A stretch of DNA of 64,000 nt, taken from the NCBI GenBank assembly GCA_009617715.1, contig VTFK01000006.1:1612001-1676000 (forward strand), read 5' to 3'. The stretch's first letter is position 1. The number at the start of each line of letters is the position of its first letter. This DNA comes from Plectrocnemia conspersa (taxonomy: Eukaryota; Arthropoda; Insecta; Trichoptera; Polycentropodidae). The notes beneath the pieces were generated by a model, which was not told the DNA's origin, did not search any database, and was given only the letters and a program-made list of their open reading frames with translations. This document shows, in pieces, positions 36,408 through 48,460 of the stretch. Position numbers and translations under genes: made by a program.

Positions 36408-38640
36408 TAATTATTATATTATTAATTTTATATTAAGTTTAAGCTGCTAAAAAAATTTATTCAGTCCATTCATACGATAGGTGACACTATTTATTAATGG
36501 GATTTTGTTGCAAATTTAATTTACGACTCATCAGCTCAAATTTGTTATTACTATTTATTATCACAGCTTCTTAACGATGAGGGTTTTTAGAATAAAAGTT
36601 AATATTCCGCTTCAGAAGAGATATTCTGATATGGATATGATAGTTTACGCAAAACTTAAGATTAGTATGAATCAAAAATATAATAAATATTTTTAAAATT
36701 GTTATGGCTGATATAAAATGTAAGCCGAATAACATAATTATATGTATGTGTATTGTAAACAACTTGAATATCGTCACTGTTTCCTTATAATATTTTTTCA
36801 TATATTTTTTTCCTCGTGTTTATTGATTTAAAAAAATACGATATACGAAAAATAAGATTTCCTGGAAAATCAAAAAAGACAATATATTGCTGCAATCAGT
36901 TTTTTTGTATTTTTCGACTTGTATACTTTTCTTTGTTATGTATAAAAATTTAACGTGGCCACTATTTTAATATGCCTCTAAATTCTATTTGAATTAAAAA
37001 AAATATTTAAAGTAAAATATGAATATATTTAGGGATATTTATATTTAAATTTATACATACATATATTTATGTATATTTTGATCGAAATCAACATATACAT
37101 GGACGATTTATTATATATTTATATAAATATTTAAAAATTAATCATTAATTCTGATTTCCATGATACGATAAAAATTGAAAAAACCTATGTTCTATAAAGG
37201 ATTCGAACTCAGGTCTTTCAGGTCAATAGTCAGCGACTTATACCACCCGTCTATCGTGCCGGTTTTTAATATAAAATATTAATTTCTTAGTAAGTGTTCT
37301 TTTGCTTGATATGTACTGCATTTTAAGTCTACGAAAATATGATACCCCTCAATTATGCACACAATAAAAATAATTAGTTATTTGGTTGCGCGTGAGCGGA
37401 TAACTAATCGTGCGAGGAGAATACAACCAGTGGCCCTGTTTTAATTATTACGGAAAGAATGCATGTGTACTGCATAATGCTGGTGTTATTAGTACATAGA
37501 ATGTTTTTGGATTGGGGGCGCCCTGGTAGAGCATTTCGAATCGCGGTAGATTGCTTCCTCAGGTAAGGGTGGGCAATATGCGCACGTGACGTCACCGACA
37601 CGTGGACCAGGTGACTCACACCCCCGAGGTGCACTTTTAATTTATTAACCCCTTATATACGTTATAGAGAAGAACACAGGGTGGTCTAAAATTTATTCAT
37701 TTTAATTTGCTCTAAAGAAATGTGTAAATTCTCAACGAATATAAACTGAATGTACATTGTTGCGTCTTATGAATCGGAGTGTTTTATTATAATATCGGTT
37801 TAATTAACAGCATAAAAAATATTAATATATAAAGTGGTAAATACTAACACCAAAATCACACTGTAGCAACCAGAACTCTGCGGTAATGCATTCAGGTGTG
37901 TTTTTTCTGAATTGTCATAATGAATCAGCAGCGGGGTCATCCTCCTGCCCTTTTTTTTGGAACCAGGAACGATAGAGTGCATTAGCAACTATATAAAACA
38001 ATCCGCAGATGCGCCCAACGGACCGGTAGAGACTCCCATCTTACATGGTAACCTAATGTTTGGTGCTGTGATATCAAACAATAGGGGGAAGCGGTCCCTC
38101 CTGGTTACGACGCCCCTGATGCAGCTGCCTCACACGAGCGAGCTCATTGGCCACTAGGTTCATATCGATATACTATACGAGTACATCGAAAATTCAATCA
38201 TTCATACGAATGTGTTGTTTCAACCGTTTTATTTTGGCCAAACTTTTTAAAAAAATCACTTTAATAGTTCTAAAACATCGCAGAAATAAAATATATATTA
38301 AAAAAACAATCAGTAATTTTGTGATTGAAATAAGTATAATTGTTATTGAATACGACGTTTATTTATAATAGTTCACTTTGCATAAGTTAAAGACCCCAAT
38401 TCTTTAGACTTTGAATGAAGCACCTGATGCTAACTTGATTTGCCACCTGGCTCAAGGACGACGTGTTCTTGTTCCTTTACAACCCTTCGTATATTTCAAG
38501 ACTTGCTATCTTGAACTTCATTCAAAGAAGAAAGGTCAATTGGCTACCTATACATACCTACATATGTGTGTGTACAAATAATATGTGAGTAATGGGGATA
38601 GACTTTCATATAGAATATGTTTTTATTTTAAATTTATTTT
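36408..38640. other. gene-free stretch with two CpG islands
   Basis: The first island, 37390-37630, contains a CACGTGACGTCACCG cluster. The second, 37924-38157, is open on the plus strand for 78 codons and reads SADAPNGPVETPILHGNLMF within it before a TAG. The composition looks coding, but no family is recognised and no splice partner is certain. The remainder is AT-rich. Confidence 0.35.
37190..37262 (-). other. tRNA-like / possible SINE head
   Basis: On the minus strand GGTGGTATAAGTCGC resembles an A box, and GAGTTCGAATCC about 30 bases later matches the B box of RNA polymerase III promoters. The ends do not pair as an acceptor stem, so this is not a working tRNA gene. A tRNA-derived SINE or a decayed tRNA is possible. 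Confidence 0.3.
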
Positions 38641-38861
38641 ATGGATATTCTTATCATTTTTGTCTTACGCTTATATTAAATGTATAGTGTTTTACATGAC
38701 ATACCATTTTGTTTCATTGTAATTATTGCTATTAGTGAATATCTGAGTTGTTGATTTTTTAATTTTTACTTGTCTGTATACATAGTTAAATTATGTAGCT
38801 ATACCATTATTAATAACAAATATATATATTTATGTCTGAATTTTATGGTTCATGCGTGGGC

Positions 38862-39780
38862 GTGAACAAGTTGACAACTCGAGATATTTGAAATTTAAAA
38901 TTATGATATGTCTATCCTTTTGTTTTATTAGATATTCCAATTTATTTAATTTATATATTTTGAATATCTGAATTTTGTTGATTTTTATATTCTAGCTTGT
39001 CTGCTTTTAGAGTTTTTTTTCTGTAGATTTTTAATAATACTATTATGCATTAACTGTTTATAATCTTAATTTTATATTTGCTAGAGAATATTAAATTAGG
39101 TATTTATGCCTTTACTGGTAATAAATATATATTTATATATCTGTTTTTTATGGTTAATGTGGTGACTGTGAATAAGTTAACTTTGTGGATATAATTATTA
39201 TTGTTATGTATATATTTTTAATATTACTATCATGCAGTAGCGTAAAATATATTTATTTATATATTTGTCTTAAATATTTCATATTGCATGCGTGAATAAG
39301 TTGACAACTCAATATGTATGATATTTGAAATTATTCGTTTTTCGATTTTCTAGGCTTAAGTATCTATGGTGTATTTTTTTATTTTATTAGACATCGTAAT
39401 TGCTTTAATTAATATAATATTAATAGGTTACGTATTGCTTTCAATTTATATCTGAATTTTGTTAATTTTTTCTGAATTAATATTTGTCCGTTCTTAAAGT
39501 TGTTCTCCATATTATTTTTAATAATCATTTTTATTGTATAATTTGATTATGTAGTTATGCTTTTATTGCTACAAATAAATATTTGTAAGTGAATAAGTTG
39601 ACAACTCGAGATGCATTAAATTTAAAATTATACGCTTTTGGATTTCTTGGTTGATATGTCTATGTTGTGCATAAATACTGATTTTATTTCATAATACAAC
39701 TTACCATGAATTATCGAGAGATAGTTTAAAAACAAAAGCAAAATATATATTTTAAAAATTTGAGTTGTCAACTTATTCAC
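38862..39780. repeat. degenerate tandem array with a GTGAATAAGTTGACAACTC motif
   Basis: The 19-base motif occurs at 38862-38880 (one mismatch), 39168-39182 (partial), 39292-39310 and 39589-39607 on the plus strand, and inverted at 39762-39780. The spacings are about 306, 124 and 297 bases. Between motifs, TATCTGAATTTTGTTGATTT-type and TTTTATTAGA(T/C)AT-type segments also recur, so a unit of about 300 bases has been duplicated and has decayed. The motif core AGTTG-A-CAACT is itself palindromic. Confidence 0.65.
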
Positions 39781-42220
39781 GCTTACTGCGAATAAATATA
39801 TATTTTATTTCTGTACTAATATTTTTTGTATTATTATATATGAAGGCTCATCTACGGTAACATTATTTTTTGTAAAATTTGTTAGGCTTTTTTTGATGAT
39901 TATTTTGATAACAATGGTAGAAGAATATTGGGACTATTAAACTATTTAATCTAATCATAGAGTAGGCTAATTTATATTTAGAGCAATCGATTTGTGTGAC
40001 GTTTGGTAAAGGTATTGTATAACAAGTTTGGGGTACATTTAATTTGCGTAATTATTGTACATCCTTGAGATTCACGCAACCTTGTCTGCTTCTGAAGACT
40101 CACATTGAACTTTGTATATCGGATGTCGTAGTTGTACTAGGGTTGCTGTGAAGAGGGAAGCGGCTGCTTTCTCTGTCTATCGTCAGCAAAGTGAATAATT
40201 TGCGTTATGCATGCGTTTATATTAGTTTATTTAAGATTATTTGTGTTTTAAAACGTGGAGATTTGTAACTCTGTATTCCACGCATATTTTCTTGTCCTCA
40301 CATTATATTTTTTTGTTCTCATAATTCATATAATTAATAATTGGATTGTTCGGTTAATTTTTTGTGGAATTACTCAGTAACATATTATTGCAAATTGTGT
40401 TTATTCTACTGAAACTTGTTATTTATGCTCATTTAAATGTTAACATTTAAAATGTATTTTGAAATAGTAATTTCAGTGATATCATATTAATAATTATTAC
40501 TTAGTTGAGTTAATTATAATATATAAGTTGGGCGATTATACAATAAAATTTGGAAAGCATTGACTTTTTAAATTTAATCACATGTAAATTTATATGTATA
40601 ATAAAAAATAGTTATAGAAAATAAGCACTAATATACACATACACACGCATATATGCATGTAAAATGTAAATATGTTCAACAACCAAGTAAGCATTGAATT
40701 TGCACCCATATACTGGTATGGTTAGGACCACCTGTCCCATATAATCACTTGTGTTGAATCAGGGGGCACGAGAAAGATAGGGTCTATACAAAATTTTCTA
40801 TTCTATTCGCGTCTAGACTGACAAAAAAACGAACAAATCTTTATTAAAATGCTTGTGTGTTTATCATATACTGTCTCGATATTTTTTTATTTCATCAAAT
40901 GTCTGATATACAATTTTAAGTAACACTTGATCTATGTAAATTTATTTAAAGCGTGACATAATACATGTAAATTAAATATAAAAAATGTAAAACATATCTA
41001 TTGTATACATGATTATATTTTTATATTTTTTATAAGTAAAATATTTTGTATAATGTAGGTTTGCAAACTGCATTTCAGGTTTGCTGAACAATGTAGCAGT
41101 GACGTGCAGCACGTGTGCAATACGTCGTGCATGGAACGGCACGCGTTTTCCACGTGCCGCCACCTTTATGTGCTTTGAATTGCTATACCTTAGGGTTTTT
41201 GTCAGTGAGAACCAACCTTTTACTGTGTTTTTTCAGTACAATCAGTAGTGGGATCGTGAGTAAGCATGGAAATAAAGTGTCAATATTATTGTTGTTGTAA
41301 CTCTATCGCTCTAAATTAAATTTAGTTCAAAGTGTTACATATCAGTTGTGGACACATGATAACAGTTAATTGTTTGTGCTCTTCTATCTTGACCTACACT
41401 TACAAATTTGTCGTAGAATTGTAATATATATTCGTACTGTTGTGTGAGTTTGATCAATTATTTACATATATCAAGATTCACATCTTAAAAAAAACTGGAG
41501 CTTCTTAGCGACGTGTCAACATAAAAGAAATACATTTGATTTATCTCAGGCAAGTCTAACGGTACCTAGCAGTTCCCAGTAATTATATTATGTAACAGAT
41601 AAATGACCCCGCCGCAGCGGCCTGTCGGCCTCTTTTTATGATAAGCATGGCTGGCGAAGTGAAAACAGAAGTAGGTATTGCATACGAAATACGAAACTAT
41701 TTTTACTATTTGAATATTTTTATCTTCATTTAAAAATATTTTCACCCAAAGAGTCCACCAAATATTATGCCAATATATAATCGCAAGCAGTATTCGTTTC
41801 ACTTTTTATCTAGTTTCTCGATCATCCCAAGCTTTTGTAAAAGTCTTAAAACAGTAGTGGAAGTCATCTTTAATGCTTTACCAATATCACATGTTCTCAA
41901 CAATGTTTTTATTTTATGCACGTCTGTGACAAGAAAATATCTTTGACATCAAACTCATTGAGATGCACTTAATTTTGCTCTAGAAATGAATATATTTAAA
42001 ATATTATGTTATATATTGTAGTTATATGATTAAAATAATAAGTTGACAGTCAGTAAACAAACAAGAAACATGTTTCATTTGCAGTTCAAAATTCATTGTG
42101 TGATAATAATGTATTAGAGATTTGTCTCATTTGTGTAAATAAATCTATGTTATAAATATATTGACGCATTATTACATGCTACATTGAGTCTTATTCTCCT
42201 TCGTATACTCGACGAACAAA
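39781..42220. other. gene-free stretch
   Basis: No gene recognised. About 40150-40170 holds the inverted copy of the GAGAAAGCAGCCGCTTC segment seen near 26197. A CpG-rich piece at 41097-41165 begins CAGTGACGTGCAGCACGTG and may be a lone transposon end. A weak mariner-like trace is listed separately. Confidence 0.35.
41815..41960 (-). pseudogene. possible mariner transposase N-terminal fragment
   Basis: The minus-strand frame reads IGKALKMTSTTVLRLLQKLG then MIEKLD, resembling the second helix-turn-helix of mariner transposases (IAEKLNISHTTVxNHLKKLGY then KKLD). It is too short and isolated to be sure. Confidence 0.35.
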
Positions 42221-43463
42221 ATGGTTCCGACTGTGCAGTGTCTCTTGCTTTGCTGTTTTCTGGTTACAGTGACAAATTTAATAGTACCCGATCCAAAAGT
42301 TAAACTTCTGCTGGTCTCCATTGTGACAAGACACGGAATGCGAATGCCAAAATACTTGTATCCCAATGGTCCATATCAATATGATTCTTATTGGCCTGAA
42401 GAAAAGAAGATTCTCACTGCTGAAGGTGCTATGCAAATGAAGAAACTGGGCTTCATTATTCGAGAGCGTTATAAATTCTATTTGCCGGTAAACTATATGT
42501 CCAAAAGTACGAACACGTTACGAACTCTTAAATCTGCTTTGTTTTTACTATCAGGGTTATATCCTGGTGAATCAATAGCATTCCTTTCATCGCCTCACGG
42601 CTGTGACGATCTGTTTTTATGTTATAAGAAGTGTCCACGATACGACGAAGAATTAAAGAACAACATAGACAACGAAGAAAGAAAACGGCACAATCACTAT
42701 AAATTCTTGTCTTATAATCTTGGCAAAGAGAAACTTGTGGAAGTCGGCAATGTCTTCACTTACCTAGTGATTGAAAAAATGCGTGGATTACGACTAACTG
42801 ATTGGACGAAAACAGTTTATTCAGAACCACTGATAAAACTCGCTGGCGAATCTTTAATAATAAATGCACACACTGAGCTCTCAATTATATTAAGATACGG
42901 CACGTTGATCATGAATATTATGGAAAACAGAATTTTCAGACGTTGATGATCCATTTAAAATCAATCTGTATTCTGCTCATGATCTAAACATTAGTGGAAT
43001 ACTCTCAGCATTGAAGATATTTGATGGAACATACCCAAGCTTTTCTTCTGCTCTTTTGATTGAACTTTACTGGAGAAATGGTACTCGAAAGGTACTGGAT
43101 AACAATACTGCTTTTGTTGAGCAGTTGGTGCCGGAATGTGAAAGTCACTGCTCCTTGAATTTCATGGTGGAGTATTTGAAATCTGTAACACCACAAAATA
43201 TAAATCAAGAATGTAATAGAAACATATTGAAGAGCGATGGCTGTGAAGAAGACAAGTCTACAGCTCAAAGCTCAGACGCTAACAGTGCACTGATTTTAAT
43301 GTGCATTTGCTTAGGAGCAGCAGCTTTTGGAGCTATGTTTGTGATAGGCTTATCACGTGTCAACAAAAATGTATATTGCGATGATGATATTGAAGAAAGC
43401 CAACATCGCAAGAAGTTGAGCGTTATAAAGCATCAGAATCAGTACTATTACCAATCGCTGTGA
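42221..43463 (+). CDS. membrane-anchored histidine acid phosphatase, intronless, one frameshift
   Basis: Histidine acid phosphatase family (lysosomal/prostatic type; insect Acph-like), hydrolysing phosphomonoesters in the lumen or outside the cell. The first frame (42221-42943) starts at an ATG with a signal peptide (LLLCCFLVTVT) and holds the phosphohistidine motif RHGMRMP (residues 38-44), ILTAEGAMQMKKLG, and STNTLRTLKSALFLLSGLYP. It stops at TGA 42944 after an apparent one-base loss in a T run near 42932. The protein resumes in the next frame at about 42945 with DDPFKINLYSAHDLNISGIL, including the catalytic acid pair HD, and runs to 43463. Near the C-terminus, ALILMCICLGAAAFGAMFVI is a membrane helix followed by an acidic/basic tail, the type I topology of lysosomal or testicular forms. 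Relatives usually have several introns; this one has none, which suggests a retrocopy. The frameshift may be real decay or a sequence error. Codons otherwise look intact on both sides. Confidence 0.85.
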
Positions 43464-44622
43464 TTATTTAACGATCTGTAATATAAATATAATTTTAATT
43501 ATATTATATATATAGTTTATGAATATGTCAATTATTTATTTATATTGAAGTCAAACACAGATGTTTATTTATTTATAACATTATGATTTGTATTTAACTT
43601 AGAAATATTTTGGAAACTTATTTTCGGAGGAATTTGTCACCGCCTTTGAAAAGCACAAGAGGTTAGTGACCATAGAACGACGCGGACGAAACCCTTGTTG
43701 ATGGTCTACGAATGCTTGCCGACAGTGATTGTGAATATATATGTGAAGAATTATATCAAATAAATCAAAAGTTTATTTGCATTTCCACAATGTTTATCAA
43801 ATTTATTATGCTAATATATCATAATTTTTATTTGTGTGCCTTAATCCATATATTAATATATTTTAATACCAATTTTATTATACATATCAATAGCAATTAA
43901 GAAATTTTAATACGCACAAGACATATAAAATAAACAAATCTAATTAATTTTTGCTGCCACTTTCTCAAGCAAATTCTTCTTTACAATTATTGGTCCAAAA
44001 TCGCTATCGTTACTATTTTAGTTTTTTGATTTATTCGAATTAAAACACTCGCTGGTTAATGTGGTTAAAAAAAGTAACTAACGATTTTATTTTATTTTTT
44101 TATTAATTACATTAACTTTTTAACTCCCATTTATTTTTTAAAACTATTTAAATATAAAGATCGGTATTTATCACTACATATTTTATTTTTTGTTAATTTA
44201 CTAATTCTAGTTTTTGTGGTAATTTATTTTGGGACTCTAAAAACCATGCTACCTAAATCATTTTCAGATCTTCTACACTAAATAATTCCATAATAGTAAA
44301 GATTTTTAATTAAAAAAAATCTTAATGAATTTAAAGTCTTTAAAATGAAAAAATTAAATTATTGTTTAGACACAATTTAATTTAATTTTTTAGTGAATTT
44401 TAATGTAAGATTAAACATCGATTTATAATTATTATTTTTTCGATTTTATTCAAATATATATATATATTGTAAAATTGGCCACAAAATTGTATATTTTATT
44501 ACATAATATATAAGATAAATAATAAATAACAATTTTCATTTGATTTATAATTTTTAAAAATTCTTCGAATTTGTATTTATTTGTTTTGTTGTAATAATAT
44601 TTATAAAACGATTTTCCTACGG

Positions 44623-44802
44623 CTATTTATTTTTTGCACCTGCGCTTTCAATTGTAATATGGCGAACATCTTCAGGTGCTGAATCGGACGGAATGTTTTT
44701 TCTTTTCATCGCAGCAATTTTTGGCAGCAAATTGACCCACAATGTTGCAGACACGTTGTTCTTGCAAAGATATATGAGGATTGAATCGCGGATAATGAAA
44801 CA
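44623..44802 (-). CDS. candidate terminal exon of an unrecognised gene
   Basis: Open for 59 codons and a stop, directly after a good acceptor (CTTTTACCGTAG). The translation begins CFIIRDSILIYLCKNNVSAT and ends HITIESAGAKNK. Composition is coding-like, with a basic segment (MKRK) and a polar tail. I do not recognise the family, and no upstream exon is certain. It could also be a transposon remnant. Confidence 0.25.
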   Translation of the reverse strand, partial: CFIIRDSILIYLCKNNVSATLWVNLLPKIAAMKRKNIPSDSAPEDVRHITIESAGAKNK

Positions 44803-45011
44803 CTACGGTAAAAGTAACATTTTATTTAAATTTTTAATATATAAGAAAAATAATGAATAACAATTTTCATTTGATTCATATTTTGAAATATTCTCAGTAT
44901 TATTATTTTATATTATTATCTCGCAGGTTTTGTGGAAAAATAATAAAATGTTTGCGGATCAAAGGTTACGTATGGTGCGGCGGCGCAGGCTCTGCTTGTT
45001 ACTGAAAATTC

Positions 45012-45053
45012 ATGAGCATGGCTAGAGCATCACAGCCGAAATTTCGAAACAAA
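45012..45053 (+). CDS. candidate first coding exon, unrecognised
   Basis: Two in-frame ATGs (45012 and 45018, the latter with A at -3 and G at +4) open MSMARASQPKFRNK, which ends at a strong donor, AAA/GTAAGTG. No continuing exon is identified in the window, so this is speculative. Confidence 0.2.
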
Positions 45054-45837
45054 GTAAGTGAAAATCGCGATAAGTCCCGAAATTCTAATAATATATATAT
45101 AATCATAATACAAGTTACCATTAAAATTTGAAGCACCTACTCGTATCACATAGCATTAAACTTTTTTTGTATATTATTATTTCATTATACCATAAAACAA
45201 TAATATTTCTCATACATAAAAAAGTTACTTTTTTTATAAAACACTAATTACTAGTAAATAGTAGTTTAGCTATATTTTTATATCGTAAGACTAATGATAT
45301 GTTGGGCATGGTCATGGTTCTAGCTATACGACATCGCAAGGGCACGTGTTTAAATAAAATCCGGTCGTGGCCAACTTTCCCCGTAGCTAACCTGATAATC
45401 GCAAACAGGGGTGCTGCTGTGTCCTGATTTGAAAAGGTGAAATTCTCCCCCAGGCTAGGGGCAGATGCGAGATAAAAGTTGCACCCCAGCCGATGCAGTG
45501 TCGGACTGCACAGCACCGGCCCTGCCCGCGTAACGGTTCTTTTTTGTGTTCAATCGTAGGATTGAAGCCATATTGTAATTAGGGATTGTTCGATGCTATT
45601 TCCAAATCGGGAGGGTGAGGGAGCACTTAATTGTTTACGATAGCAACACTATTGTTATCGCGTATACCTACGCGCACGCCAATGAATCTCGTATGTAAAT
45701 GTGAGGAAATCTTATTAATATTTAAAATATATATTTTTGTATTAATTACAATTTAAAATCTGCATTTCATCAAATGTAATATCAAAAAGTTCGTTTGAAA
45801 GTAAAAGGAACTATAGCAATATAAGATGCGGAAAGGG

Positions 45838-46690
45838 CCGCTGAAAGCGAACCCGTGCACTGGAAAAACAGTGATTCCGGGCCTCATGAATGCAAAAATG
45901 GTGTTTTATATATTTTTAACATCGTGATATAATTTCTTGAATAAATAATAATTGGTACGAGTTAACCCTTTCTATGCTACAAATAAATAAAAATTAGCCA
46001 CCGTTGCGAATTATTTTCTGAAATCATATTGCATGCGAAATATTTTAATTAGGCATTAAAAAAAATTAAAAATATATACTCATAATATTTACTTGATAAT
46101 GAGTCGTGTCTTATTTGCTGCTCAGTGTTGCCATATAGTTAATTTCAAGTCCAGATTAAAATCAGTAAAATCATGCCATCGTTGTGAAAACGCTCGATTA
46201 TCAAGCATTTATATTAAGACTTTTTTATAACAAAATTTCGAGTCAGAATCAAATAAAGCACATCTAAACCAAAATTTTGCCCAATAAAGAGCACAAAAAA
46301 ACAATTATCACTACTCAGAAGTCAAAAATCCACGTCAAAAGCAATAAAATCGTGCCGTCACCGTCGCAGTGGGAACGCTCGTTACCGAGCGTTCCCACTG
46401 CGACGGCGCCGACACGATTTTATTGCTTTTGACGTGAATTTTTGCCTTCTGAGAAGTGATAATTGTTTTTTGCGCTCTCCTATTGACCAAAATTTGATTT
46501 GAATATACTTTGATCAGCCCTCTTATATTAGAAGTACATATTAATATCGGTAAGGATAGCTATCATATTTTTAAAACATAGTGTAATATCGAAATGCAGA
46601 CTAACTATGGAGCAATATGTGAGATGCGATGTATGTCTGTACTTCTTCAGCTTATTTTCCCCTGAGAGATGAGTTGGCTTAGTTTGCTGA
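45838..46690 (+). mobile_element. hairpin-family element, copy C (second left-end type)
   Basis: Homologous along its length to copy D at 51.5-52.3 kb, inverted. The left part (45838-46260) includes GTGCACTGGAAAAACAGTGA, TACGAGTTAACCC and CTCAGTGTTGCCATATAG. The core hairpin, 46266-46500, has arms joined through GGGAACGCTCGTTACCGAGCGTTCCC-type sequence. The right flank runs to about 46690. Copies A and B have a different left end but the same core and right flank, so the family has two left modules. Confidence 0.75.
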
Positions 46691-48064
46691 TATGTCATGA
46701 CTCCTCATTTAAGCTGTTTCATTCTGTATGTTGGCAATTTGCTTTAGCCGCTTTAATTGCTATCAATACAGTTCTTTCGTAATAGTTTGGTTTATTAGTA
46801 AAAGCTCATAACTAATAACTCATGCAAAGAAAAGTTATAAACGTGCTTATTAAAAAAATATTTTTTTGACAAAAACAGTTGCTGGAAGAGCTAACCACAT
46901 TGTGAGTAACATCAATAGGCAATTCAATAGCAAACCAATAGATTTTGTGTTTTTTCGGCCTCTCCCAGTGATTCTTTAATTTTTTATTCTTTGCGCCTTT
47001 GCGAAATCTAAGATTTTTCAAGGCGCTTTATGTCAAATAATAACAACTGCACATTGTATTATATGCACAAATATTTTTTTTAATTAAAAAAATAATAGTA
47101 AATACCCATTTTTTATTAAGTGAGTTATTGGTTTGCACCACATTGCTTATTCGAGTAGCCAATCCTATGTCTTAAAATAGTCTGCGTGAGACAACTACAT
47201 ACGAAAATTTTTTTTTATGAAGTTAAGTAAACGTTAACAAAGCACATTCATAACTGAAATCGACTAAAATGTGTCACATCAGATGGTGATAATATAATAC
47301 GCAAAAAATATAAAGCTTGTGGAGATCATCTCAATCATGTGTTATTGAACCAGTTATTTTATTTACTTTCGTGAATTTAACTGTCATTAATTCCAGAAAT
47401 GGAAGCTAAATAACTATACATCAGTTCGATGGCACAGTTAGAGTAATGTTTTATTCAGATTTTTCAACGAAAAAATCCGCCCTCAGCTATTATTATCAGA
47501 TTTTTTGCAGATATCATCAGATTTCATGTTACGAACTTAATGTTTAAACTACAGGGAAAAACAGTATTCATTGGATTGGACTTGGATTGTGTTTTATATT
47601 GAAAAAAAATCTGGCTCTTCATAAAAAAGTTTGTCAACTTTTGGTGTTTAAATTCTGTAATTAAATGATGCAGCATCTTCCTAAAAATCATGGTTAAAAA
47701 TTGTGTTATGTATGTATGTTTCAATAATATTATTTTTTACCCCTCTAGTTTCAAATATGTATTTATTAACATACTTCTAATAAATTCCAAAGGTCCTTAC
47801 ACGACAATTAGAAAAGCGCGTTTCTTATTTAAATTATATTATATATTAATATTAAAATTTCTATAATGAATATAAAATAAATTAAAAGTAAACATTATGT
47901 TTAAAAAATGAATCACTATTTATGATGAATTTTTATTAGCATATATTTATTTATGCTAAGATCTACTTAATTTTATTAAGCGATAGAGAATATTCTCCAG
48001 TTTTCCCCTCAGATCAAATATTTGTAAATATGATAAATATAGCATATAATATTTTTTTTATTAA
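46691..48064. other. gene-free AT-rich stretch
   Basis: Nothing recognised. Confidence 0.4.
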
Positions 48065-48460
48065 GATTTAATCTAATGATTATAGTATGTAGGATGATGC
48101 ACGAGTAATGTCATATTTTTTTAAGAACACAAAAGTTAATATTTTCAGATAAACCTTATTAAATGAATCAATAACATAATTCCCATTATTGCTAATGACT
48201 GTCTTCCACCGTTCTATCAACTTTTTAATCCATAATTCAGGTTTCGATGGTGCTGTTTATTTTTTCCATTTAAATAATATTGTAGAGATAAAAACAAGTA
48301 AAAATTAGAAGGGGTTAAGTCAGGTTGATGCTTTAAAAGATCCCAATTGAGCGCCTTTAATTTATAATATCTCATCTTTGCAGAATGATGTGATGAAAGA
48401 CGACATTTGCAATTGATTAGTGTAGGTGTTTCTTTGTTATGATTTATTAACATATTAACT
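48065..48460 (-). pseudogene. mariner transposase C-terminal remnant
   Basis: The minus strand reads KMRYYKLKALNWDLLKHQPD then LTPSNFYLFLSLQYYLNGK (48217-48400), matching the mariner C-terminal block (PYSPDLSPTDYHFF..LQ..L.GK). Further down, after frame changes, comes ERWKTVI-NNGNYVID-like sequence to about 48100. The conserved PYSPDL has become HQPDL, and the third catalytic Asp position reads N. Nothing of the N-terminal half is clear here. A dead copy. Confidence 0.78.

Larger units (their letters stand above)
43464..45837. other. mostly gene-free stretch
   Basis: AT-rich to about 44620. Two short exon-like segments at 44623-44802 (minus) and 45012-45053 (plus) are listed separately. A GC-rich block at 45290-45560 carries a 90-codon minus-strand open frame (45244-45516) without recognised motifs. 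No confident gene. Confidence 0.35.

Noticed and set aside
42905..42940. intron explaining the acid phosphatase frame change
   Set aside because: The only GT..AG span that fits is about 36 bp, too short to splice.
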